Shown: positions 39,379 through 46,027 of the stretch, one piece after another
Position numbering within the stretch: the stretch's first letter is position 1
Layout: each line of letters begins with the position of its first letter
Source: Ardenticatenales bacterium
GTDB taxonomy: Bacteria; Chloroflexota; Anaerolineae; Promineifilales; Promineifilaceae
Assembly (NCBI GenBank): GCA_020634575.1
Contig: JACKBM010000038.1
Location: forward strand, 1-64,000
Reading direction: 5' to 3'
DNA: 64,000 nt
Translations under genes and position numbers: made by a program
The notes under the pieces: model-generated
What the model was told of the DNA's origin: nothing
Databases searched by the model: none
The model's input: the letters and a program-made list of their open reading frames with translations, nothing else

Positions 39379-40238
39379 ATGTTGGCCTCGGGGGCGGCCC
39401 AGACCTGGGCCGCGTAACGGCCAGGCGTCAGCCCAATGGTTTCCTTGAAGCGGCGCGTCAGATGGCTTTGGCTGCTGAAACCAACGGCCAGAGCAACCTC
39501 AGCCAGCGGCTGCCCGGCGTCGATGAGACGCTGGGCCCGGTGCACGCGCACATTTTGCAGATAGGCGTGGGGCGGCATGCCAATTTCCTGCTGAAACACC
39601 CGTAATAAATGGTAAGGGCTCAGGTTGACCTGTTCGGCCAGGTCAGCCAGACGGATAGGCTCAGCGTAATTCTCTTCCAGGAAATGACGGGCGCGTCGGA
39701 TAAGCCGTCGCTCTGGACCGGCCGGTCCCGCATCCAACTGGATGTCCGCATAACGGCTAATGAGCAGGGACATGGTGCTGAGAAATTGGCTTTCGGCCTG
39801 TAATGGATCACCCTCGCTTTTGAGTAATTCATGTAGACGTAGCAAACTCTGCCGGGCGACCGGGTCGTCGACGCGGGCCTGGCGGAAATAGGGGATGGCG
39901 TTGGACCGGCCGGTCAACTCCACCGCCACGGCGCTTAATTGCGCCACGGTTGGGTAGAGCGCCCGCAGCTGAAAGCCAGACTCGCTAGCCGGCTCACCGG
40001 TATGCACCTCATCCGGGTTTAGCAAAATCAGGCCATTGGGCGGTGTGTATAGCTTGCTGCCCCGGTAGGTAAACGACTGCGCCCCATGTTCGATCACGCA
40101 GATCACATAATGGTCGTGGCTGTGCCGTGGATAGGCAAAGTCGAGGTAAAACGCCTGCAAAAGGCGCAGGTCGAGTTCAGCATAGCGCCAGAATCGGCTC
40201 TGATTGGTTAAAGGTCTCATATCACAGCTCGGCATCAT
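39375..40238 (-). CDS. AraC family transcriptional regulator
   Basis: A regulator of about 287 residues. The N-terminal cupin-type sensing domain shows FAYPRHSHDHYVICVIEHG and GLILLNPDEVHTGEP. The C-terminal pair of helix-turn-helices (IRLADLAEQVNLSPYHLLRVF and LAEVALAVGFSSQSHLTRRF) is typical of AraC/XylS proteins. I start at the ATG at 40238, which has GAGGG 4 bases before it. A start at 40220 is possible, and the frame is open to 40376 but would then run through the palindromic repeat. It is co-transcribed with the LysE exporter. Confidence 0.87.
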   Translation of the reverse strand: MMPSCDMRPLTNQSRFWRYAELDLRLLQAFYLDFAYPRHSHDHYVICVIEHGAQSFTYRGSKLYTPPNGLILLNPDEVHTGEPASESGFQLRALYPTVAQLSAVAVELTGRSNAIPYFRQARVDDPVARQSLLRLHELLKSEGDPLQAESQFLSTMSLLISRYADIQLDAGPAGPERRLIRRARHFLEENYAEPIRLADLAEQVNLSPYHLLRVFQQEIGMPPHAYLQNVRVHRAQRLIDAGQPLAEVALAVGFSSQSHLTRRFKETIGLTPGRYAAQVWAAPEANI

Positions 40239-40304
40239 GATGCCCTCAATGTAACACAAGCGGCCCGCGCCGTCTTTCACGATATTGCGGCCAGCGCCTG
40301 GCGC

Positions 40305-40365
40305 AGAGACCCGATGGCTGCGAATGGTGCTGATGGCTGACGCCGTCCGAAGCCATCGGGTCTCT
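40305..40365. repeat. Palindromic repeat element, copy 2
   Basis: AGAGACCCGATGGCT (40305-40319) and AGCCATCGGGTCTCT (40351-40365) are perfect inverted arms identical to those of the copy at 38695-38755. The centres differ at about five positions. Its outer flank GGCGCAGAGAC is inverted relative to copy 1. It lies just upstream of the AraC gene and the PLP enzyme gene. Confidence 0.85.
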
Positions 40366-40440
40366 TCAGGCGGCATCCCCGCGCTGTTGTGATAAACTCA
40401 CCGCTTCCTGATTAACCCTGTCATCTTTCCGGAGATCGCC

Positions 40441-41547
40441 ATGAGACTAGAAACCATCGCCATTCAAGCGGGCCGCAATCCCGATGCCCAGACCGGCGCC
40501 GTGATGCCGCCTATTCACCTTTCGACCACCTTCATTCGCGGCAACGAGGACGAGCTTGTTTACTCCCGCGTCGGCAACCCCAATCGGAATGCCCTGGAAT
40601 CGCTGTTGGCCCAGTTGGAAGGCGGCGCTGCGGCCATTGCTTTTGCTTCCGGCATGGCGGCCGTGGCGGGCGTCTTTCAAGCGCTGGCAACTGGCGATCA
40701 CGTCATTTTGCCCGACGATACCTACTTCGGCGTCCGCGAGCTGGTGACCAAACAAATGGTCCGCTGGGGGCTGACCTATTCAATGGTCGACATGACCGAT
40801 CTGGCTGCCGTGAAAGCGGCTATCCAGCCCAATACCCGCCTGGTCTGGATCGAAACCCCGTCCAACCCCATGCTCAAAATCAGCGACATCGCCACCCTGG
40901 CGGACATCGCCCATGAGGCCGGCGCCCGCGTGGGGGTCGATGGCACCTGGGCGACCCCGCTCCTGCAGCAATCCCTGGCGCTCGGCGCGGATTACGTCGT
41001 CCATTCGACCACCAAATACCTGGGCGGCCACAGCGACTTGCTCGGCGGCGTGGTGGTTGCCAAAGCGATGGATGAACAGTACGAATTGATCCGGGCCGTC
41101 CAGGGGATCGGCGGTGGCGTGCCCAGCGGCTTTGATTGTTGGCTGCTGCTGCGCGGTATTCGCACGTTGCCTTACCGGATGCGCGCCCATTGCGCCAACG
41201 CCACGAAAGTGGCCCAATTCCTGGCCGACCATCCTGGCGTCCACACCGTCCACTACCCAGGGCTGGATAGCCACCCCGGCCATGACGTGGCCCGAAAGCA
41301 GATGAGTGATTTTGGCGGCATGTTGTCGGTGCAGGTCAATGGCGGCGAGGAAAAAGCGGCTCATGTGGCTCGCAGCACTAAAATCTTCGCCCAGGCGACC
41401 AGCCTTGGCGGCGTCGAAAGCCTGATCGAGCACCGCGCCCTGGTCGAGGACGAAAAGAGCAAAACGCCCCGCGACCTCCTGCGCGTCTCCGTCGGCCTCG
41501 AGCACCCGGACGACCTGATCGAGGACCTCGCCCAGGCGCTGCGCTAG
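40441..41547 (+). CDS. Cys/Met-metabolism PLP enzyme (cystathionine gamma-synthase/lyase family)
   Basis: A 368-residue fold-type I PLP enzyme. The Schiff-base Lys is at codon 192 in VHSTTKYLGGHSD, the diagnostic motif of the Cys/Met metabolism family. SRVGNPNRNALE and FASGMAA supply cofactor contacts. The ATG has GGAG 8 bases upstream. The family includes cystathionine gamma-synthase, gamma- and beta-lyases and methionine gamma-lyase, and sequence alone does not separate them. No methionine-biosynthesis neighbours are present. It lies 6 bp from the convergent AEC transporter stop. Confidence 0.88.
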   Translation: MRLETIAIQAGRNPDAQTGAVMPPIHLSTTFIRGNEDELVYSRVGNPNRNALESLLAQLEGGAAAIAFASGMAAVAGVFQALATGDHVILPDDTYFGVRELVTKQMVRWGLTYSMVDMTDLAAVKAAIQPNTRLVWIETPSNPMLKISDIATLADIAHEAGARVGVDGTWATPLLQQSLALGADYVVHSTTKYLGGHSDLLGGVVVAKAMDEQYELIRAVQGIGGGVPSGFDCWLLLRGIRTLPYRMRAHCANATKVAQFLADHPGVHTVHYPGLDSHPGHDVARKQMSDFGGMLSVQVNGGEEKAAHVARSTKIFAQATSLGGVESLIEHRALVEDEKSKTPRDLLRVSVGLEHPDDLIEDLAQALR

Positions 41548-41553
41548 GCTGGC

Positions 41554-42465
41554 TCACAACCCCAGCAACGTGATCACCAGCGCCACCGTCAGCGGGCTCA
41601 AAATCGTCGAGATGGCCACGATCGTCGTCACCAAGCGCGGCCGGACGTCAAATTCGGTGGCCAGGATGATGGCGATGACCGCGGTCGGCATGCTGGTCTG
41701 GATGATCATGACCGAGCGGGTCAATCCTTCCAGGCCGAGGAGCAGGGCCAGCCCATAACCGAGCAGGCCACCCAGAAATAGTCGGGCCAGGGAGGTGCCG
41801 AAGGCCAGGGGCAGGCTTTCAAACCCCTTGAGGTCGGCCAATTGCATCCCCAGGACCACCAGCATGATCGGGATCGCGCCCCGGCCGGCGATGTCGATGC
41901 TGCTGGTCAACGGCGCGGGCAGCTGAATTTTCAGAACGTAAACGATGGCCGCCAGGACGACGGCGTAGACGCTGGGCACCCGGGCCAGCTGGCCGAGGGC
42001 GCGGCGCAGGTCTAACCGGCCGGATGTCGCCACCAATACCCCCAACGTATTCACAAACAGGTTGGCCATCACATAAAAGATAACCGCCCGCGCCACGCCA
42101 TCGGCCCCATAGCGCAGCTCGTTAATTGTGATGCCGAAGTTGCCGGCGTTCATCAACATCAAGGCCAGTGTCACGGCCGCCCCATCCACCCGGCTCAGCC
42201 GCAGCAGCTTGCTCCCCAGCCAGCCAATCGCAGCCAGCAAAACAATATTGATCGTCGCAAAGATGACAATTTCATTCAGGATTGACGGCGTCACTGTCGC
42301 CGAAACGAGTGAGGAAAAGACCAGGCAGGGGCTGAAGCCATAGAAGGCCACCCGCGACACCATCTTCGTATCCACACCCATCTGCCGCCGCAAGAAAAAA
42401 CCCAGCGACGCGACCAGAAAAATGGGCAAGACGTTCTGATAGATGACCTGAAGCACGGCGTTCAT
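41554..42465 (-). CDS. AEC family transporter (auxin efflux carrier-like)
   Basis: A 303-residue membrane protein with about ten hydrophobic segments arranged in two halves. The first contains FLVASLGFFLRR and the second GRGAIPIMLVVLGMQLADL, matching AEC-type carriers, which move small organic acids or amino-acid-like compounds. The C-terminal helices (SVMIIQTSMPTAVIAIILATEF) include the conserved mid-membrane proline region of the family. The start at 42465 gives MNAVLQVIYQNVLPIF, a normal opening. Substrate is unknown. Confidence 0.83.
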   Translation of the reverse strand: MNAVLQVIYQNVLPIFLVASLGFFLRRQMGVDTKMVSRVAFYGFSPCLVFSSLVSATVTPSILNEIVIFATINIVLLAAIGWLGSKLLRLSRVDGAAVTLALMLMNAGNFGITINELRYGADGVARAVIFYVMANLFVNTLGVLVATSGRLDLRRALGQLARVPSVYAVVLAAIVYVLKIQLPAPLTSSIDIAGRGAIPIMLVVLGMQLADLKGFESLPLAFGTSLARLFLGGLLGYGLALLLGLEGLTRSVMIIQTSMPTAVIAIILATEFDVRPRLVTTIVAISTILSPLTVALVITLLGL

Positions 42466-42481
42466 GGTCGGGAGTGTAGCT

Positions 42482-42638
42482 GAATAGCGGGAAGCTGTCA
42501 GTACGCACCTGCGGTGCTTTCAGCTGTCAGCACGCTGCGCTTTCGGTACGGGCCGGTGGCCCTTTCAGTAGGCAACTGTTCCGAGCTACCCACTGACCGC
42601 TGAAAGCGCAGCATACCGAAAGCGCCAGAGGCGCGTAC
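42482..42638. repeat. Dispersed intergenic repeat, copy A
   Basis: This stretch shares several long blocks with 51225-51365: AGCTGTCAGCACGCTG, CTTTC followed by GGT, and TACCGAAAG followed by GCCA and AGGCGCGTACT. Within it, GCTGAAAGCGCAGC and GCTGCGCTTTC are partial inverses. It has no coding potential and lies between divergent genes. Confidence 0.65.
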
Positions 42639-42687
42639 TAACAGCTAACAGCTAACAGCTAACAGCTATTAGCCATTAGCTATCAGC
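42639..42687. repeat. Tandem heptamer TAACAGC
   Basis: Four perfect copies of TAACAGC run from 42639 to 42666. Three imperfect copies (TATTAGC, CATTAGC, TATCAGC) follow to 42687. The array ends about 45 bases before the kynureninase ATG, so it lies in its promoter or leader. Confidence 0.85.
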
Positions 42688-42731
42688 TCATCTACAATAC
42701 CTCCCAACCCAACAACCCATGAGGACCTGCT

Positions 42732-43991
42732 ATGCGCACCGATTATGCTTACGCTCAGGAAATGGATAAGAAAGATCCGCTGGCTCGCTTCCGGGCTGAG
42801 TTTGTGATCACGGATCCCGACCTGATTTACATGGATGGTAACTCACTCGGCCGGCAGCCAAAGCGGGCCATCCAGCTCATTGAAGAGATGATGGCCCAGT
42901 GGGGCGACCGGCTGATTCGGGTCTGGTCGGACCGCTACTTTTATGTGGCCCAGGAAATTGGGGCCAAGGTGGCTCAGCTGCTGGGCGCGCAGCCGGATGA
43001 GGTGATCATCGCTGAGTCGACTTCGGTAAATCTATTCAAACTACTGGTTGCCGGTTTGCAGGCGCAACAGGGGCGCAGCACCATCCTGACCGATGACCTG
43101 AATTTCCCTTCCGATCTCTACATCATCGACGGCATCATCGAACTACTCGGTAAGCGGCATCGGTTGCAGGTGGTGCCCTCACCGGACCAGGTGTTTGGCC
43201 CGGCTGATCAGCTTGCGGCGATGATGGATGAGGACACGGCCCTTGTGACGCTCACCCACACCGTCTTCAAAAGCGCTTATACCTACGATATGGAAGCGAT
43301 TAATCGGGCCGCACACAATGCTGGTGCGCTAACGGTTTGGGACCTGAGTCATTCCGTCGGTTCCGTGCCCATCGATTTGAATGGCAGCGGCGCCGATATG
43401 GCCGTTGGCTGCAGCTACAAATACGTGAACGGCGGCCCGGGCGCGCCCGCTTTCCTTTATGTAAGGCGCGACTTGCAGGACAAACTCAAAAACCCAATTA
43501 CCGGTTGGATGAGCCAACGCCAACAGTTTGATTTTGACCTGGAGTATGACCCGCTGCCGGGTATCGAACAATTCCTGACCGGGACACCCCAGGTGCTGTC
43601 GATGTTGCCGGTTGGCGCTGGCGTCGACATCCTGCTGGAAGCTGGGATGGATAATCTGCGAGCCAAGTCGGTGCAGCAGACGAGTTATCTGATCGCCCTC
43701 TGGGAGACGTATCTCAAGCCGCATGGCTTCACCCTGAAATCGCCGAGCGACCCGGAATGGCGTGGCTCCCACGTCTCTCTGGGGCATCCAGAGGGCTGGC
43801 GGATTAACCAGTGTATGATCAAGGAGATGAACATCATCCCCGACTTCCGTGCCCCGGACAACATCCGCCTCGGCATCACGCCCCTCTACACCACTTACGA
43901 TGAGATTCACCGGGCGGTCACCCGCATCGAAAAAATCATGAGCGACCGTCTCTACGAAAAATACCCCACCCAAAAAACCACGGTCACGTGA
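42732..43991 (+). CDS. kynU: Kynureninase
   Basis: A 419-residue PLP enzyme that hydrolyses kynurenine to anthranilate and alanine, and 3-hydroxykynurenine to 3-hydroxyanthranilate. The opening (DPDLIYMDGNSLGRQPK) and the Schiff-base motif GCSYKYVNGGPGAPAF (Lys at codon 230) are diagnostic, and length is right. AGGA lies 8-11 bases before the ATG at 42732. It is followed on the same strand by indoleamine 2,3-dioxygenase and 3-hydroxyanthranilate dioxygenase genes. The route is therefore tryptophan to quinolinate. The formamidase and kynurenine 3-monooxygenase steps are not encoded in the window. Confidence 0.95.
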   Translation: MRTDYAYAQEMDKKDPLARFRAEFVITDPDLIYMDGNSLGRQPKRAIQLIEEMMAQWGDRLIRVWSDRYFYVAQEIGAKVAQLLGAQPDEVIIAESTSVNLFKLLVAGLQAQQGRSTILTDDLNFPSDLYIIDGIIELLGKRHRLQVVPSPDQVFGPADQLAAMMDEDTALVTLTHTVFKSAYTYDMEAINRAAHNAGALTVWDLSHSVGSVPIDLNGSGADMAVGCSYKYVNGGPGAPAFLYVRRDLQDKLKNPITGWMSQRQQFDFDLEYDPLPGIEQFLTGTPQVLSMLPVGAGVDILLEAGMDNLRAKSVQQTSYLIALWETYLKPHGFTLKSPSDPEWRGSHVSLGHPEGWRINQCMIKEMNIIPDFRAPDNIRLGITPLYTTYDEIHRAVTRIEKIMSDRLYEKYPTQKTTVT

Positions 43992-43999
43992 GAATTTTT

Positions 44000-44076
44000 G
44001 CCACGGATTAGCACGGATTTGGCACGGATTCTTTTCATATAAGGAAATCCGTGTTGAATCCGTGCTAATCCGTGGC
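44000..44076. repeat. Long nested inverted repeat between kynU and the IDO gene
   Basis: GCCACGGATTAGCACGGATT (44000-44019) and its exact complement (44057-44076) form a 20-bp stem. A nested CACGGATT...AATCCGTG pair continues it inward. The unit GCACGGATT repeats within each arm. It starts 8 bases after the kynU stop. Its form suggests a dispersed repeat rather than a classical terminator. Confidence 0.75.
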
Positions 44077-44090
44077 TTTCCTGAAATCCT

Positions 44091-45215
44091 ATGAAACTGA
44101 CTGATTATGATGTAGACGAAGGGCGCGGCTTTTTGCCGGCGGTTGATCCGCTGGCGGCGCTGCCGCCCGCTTTTGCTGAGCTGGATGCGTTGGGGGCGGA
44201 GTTGCCGGCGTTGTTGTTGACCGGCCGGTGTCGCCGCACCCTCAAACGCTTCCCCGATCTCCCACTTGACCAACTCACCAGTCCGGCCGAACTGGAACGT
44301 GCCCTGCTCCTCATCTCCGCCCTCGGCATGGCGTATATCTGGGGCGAGCCGGAGCCGGTTCGTATGGTGCCCGCTGCTCTGGCCGTGCCCTGGGCTCGCG
44401 TAGCCGAACGGCTGGGCCGGCCGCCCATCATCACCCACGCCTCCATCGTCCTCAACAACTGGCGCCGGCTCGATCCCAACGGCCCCCTGGACGCGGACAA
44501 CCTGGCCTGCCGCCAGCATTTTCTGGGCGGCATGGATGAGCAATGGTTTTTCACGGCTACGGCGGCACTCGAGGCGACTGGCGCACCGGCCTTGCGCCCG
44601 CTCGTGGACGCCATGGCCGCGGCCGCAGCCGGCGACGATGGCACGGCCACTCGGCTGCTGACCCAGGTTGCCGCCATTTTTGGCAAGGTCAACAACGCCC
44701 TGGCTCGCATTTACGAGCGCTGCGATCCTTACATCTTCTACCATCGCATCCGCCCCTTCCTGACTGGCTGGGATAAGGAAGGCATCCTTTTTGAGGGGGT
44801 TAGCCGGACGCCGCTGCGGCTGCATGGCGGCAGCGCCGCGCAAAGCTCGCTCATCCAGGCGTATGATGCGGCCCTGGGCATCGAACATTTACACCCGGAG
44901 ACCCAGCCATTTCTGCGGCTGATGCGTGACTACATGCCGCCTGCTCACCGTCGCTTCATCGCCGCTTTGGGTGAAGGGCCATCGCTCCACGATTTTGCCC
45001 AGCGGCGCGACGCTTCAGTGCCCCTGAAGCGCATCTTCAACGAATGTATCGACCAGCTCGAGAAGTTCCGCCAGGCTCACATGGAGATCGCCGTCCGCTA
45101 CATCCTGCACCAGAGCCCGCAAGGGGAGGCCGGCGCTGTGGGCACGGGTGGGACCAGCTTTGTCCCCTTCCTGAGCGAAGCGCGCAAGGAAACCAAAGCC
45201 CGGCGGCTGCGCTAG
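44091..45215 (+). CDS. Indoleamine 2,3-dioxygenase-type tryptophan dioxygenase
   Basis: A 374-residue heme dioxygenase opening the indole ring of tryptophan to N-formylkynurenine. The C-terminal region (FRQAHMEIAVRYI with the probable heme-ligand His near residue 330, then GTGGTSFVPFL) matches the indoleamine 2,3-dioxygenase family rather than the tetrameric TDO found in most bacteria. The middle block (YHRIRPFLTGW) also agrees. The HAAO gene follows after 18 bp. Ribosome-binding sequence is weak because the start abuts the inverted repeat. The family call is firm, though substrate breadth is not. Confidence 0.88.
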   Translation: MKLTDYDVDEGRGFLPAVDPLAALPPAFAELDALGAELPALLLTGRCRRTLKRFPDLPLDQLTSPAELERALLLISALGMAYIWGEPEPVRMVPAALAVPWARVAERLGRPPIITHASIVLNNWRRLDPNGPLDADNLACRQHFLGGMDEQWFFTATAALEATGAPALRPLVDAMAAAAAGDDGTATRLLTQVAAIFGKVNNALARIYERCDPYIFYHRIRPFLTGWDKEGILFEGVSRTPLRLHGGSAAQSSLIQAYDAALGIEHLHPETQPFLRLMRDYMPPAHRRFIAALGEGPSLHDFAQRRDASVPLKRIFNECIDQLEKFRQAHMEIAVRYILHQSPQGEAGAVGTGGTSFVPFLSEARKETKARRLR

Positions 45216-45233
45216 CCGTCAAGCGAGGAGATC

Positions 45234-45800
45234 ATGAAACCATTGGATGTTTTCAGCCTGATGGGCTGGATCGAGGACAACAAACATCGGCTGCGGCCGC
45301 CCATCACCAATGAGACCATCTACAAAGGCAATGACGACTTCATCGTCATGGTCTCTGGCGGCCCCAACACGCGCAAGGATTACCATTACAACGAGACCGA
45401 AGAGCTGTTCCTGCAGCTCAAGGGCGCAATTGAGATCGGGCTCGTGGTCGATGGTGAGCATCGGACCGTCACGGTGCGCGAAGGGGAGATGTTTCTTTGC
45501 CCGCCGCGGGTCCCCCATCAACCGCGCCGTTTCGCTGATACCTACGGTCTCATCATCGAAAAATACCGCGAGCCGCACCAGAAAGACGCTTTCCTCTACT
45601 ACTGCGAAGCGTGCGGCCACAAGCTGTACGAGAGTTACTTCGAGCTCAAGGACATCGTCAAACAACTCCCCATCGTCCAGAACGCGTTCTACAGCTCCGA
45701 GACCCTACGCACCTGCACCCACTGCGGCGCCATCATGGCTCTCCCCACAGACTGGGAGCAAAGCCTCGCCGCCATCGCCATCGACAACCCCTACACGTAA
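45234..45800 (+). CDS. 3-Hydroxyanthranilate 3,4-dioxygenase
   Basis: A 188-residue cupin dioxygenase converting 3-hydroxyanthranilate to aminocarboxymuconate semialdehyde, the quinolinate precursor. The iron ligands are all visible at their usual positions: His 51 and Glu 57 in DYHYNETEEL, and His 95 in PPRVPHQPRR. Two C-terminal CxxC pairs (CEACG, CTHCG) form the rubredoxin-like zinc/iron site of the bacterial enzymes. GAGGAG lies 6 bases before the ATG. It completes the kynU-IDO gene string. Confidence 0.95.
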   Translation: MKPLDVFSLMGWIEDNKHRLRPPITNETIYKGNDDFIVMVSGGPNTRKDYHYNETEELFLQLKGAIEIGLVVDGEHRTVTVREGEMFLCPPRVPHQPRRFADTYGLIIEKYREPHQKDAFLYYCEACGHKLYESYFELKDIVKQLPIVQNAFYSSETLRTCTHCGAIMALPTDWEQSLAAIAIDNPYT

Positions 45801-46004
45801 AGACGCCCCGCTGGGGCGTCTCTCAGCGGCTGACGTGGCAAGCGCCACGGCAAAGCGTCGCGGTGGCTGACGTGGCCAATACCTGTGTATGTTGACGGGG
45901 TGGGAGACGTGCCAGCGGCACGTCTCCCTACTGGGCGGATCGGCTGACGTGGCCAATACCTGTGTATGCTGACGGGGTAGGAGACGCGCCAGCGGCGCGT
46001 CTCT
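45801..46004. repeat. Array of three related hairpins with compensating stem changes
   Basis: Three short-loop hairpins share an AGACG...CGTCT frame. Their arms are AGACGCCCC/GGGGCGTCT (45801-45821), GAGACGTGCC/GGCACGTCTC (45904-45926) and GAGACGCGCC/GGCGCGTCTC (45981-46003), with GCT or AGC loops. The last two belong to 64- and 63-base direct repeats at 45865-45928 and 45942-46004, which begin GGCTGACGTGGCCAATACC. A T-A to C-G swap keeps the stem paired. The first hairpin starts on the base after the HAAO stop, and the convergent transporter stop is at 46028. Confidence 0.8.
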
Positions 46005-46027
46005 ACGGCGCCGCGGACGGCGCCTTT

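Noticed and set aside
38695..40365. Insertion sequence or composite transposon
   Set aside because: Inverted repeats are present but there is no transposase and no target duplication was identified; kept only as a cassette-like observation.
42639..42687. CRISPR array
   Set aside because: The units are seven bases long without spacers, and no cas genes are present.
43329..44888. 519-codon minus-strand frame across kynU, the inverted repeat and the IDO gene
   Set aside because: It crosses two well-supported genes and a repeat, and its product looks random.
45801..46004. CRISPR array
   Set aside because: There are only two or three repeats of 64 bases with short gaps and internal hairpins, and no cas genes are in the window.
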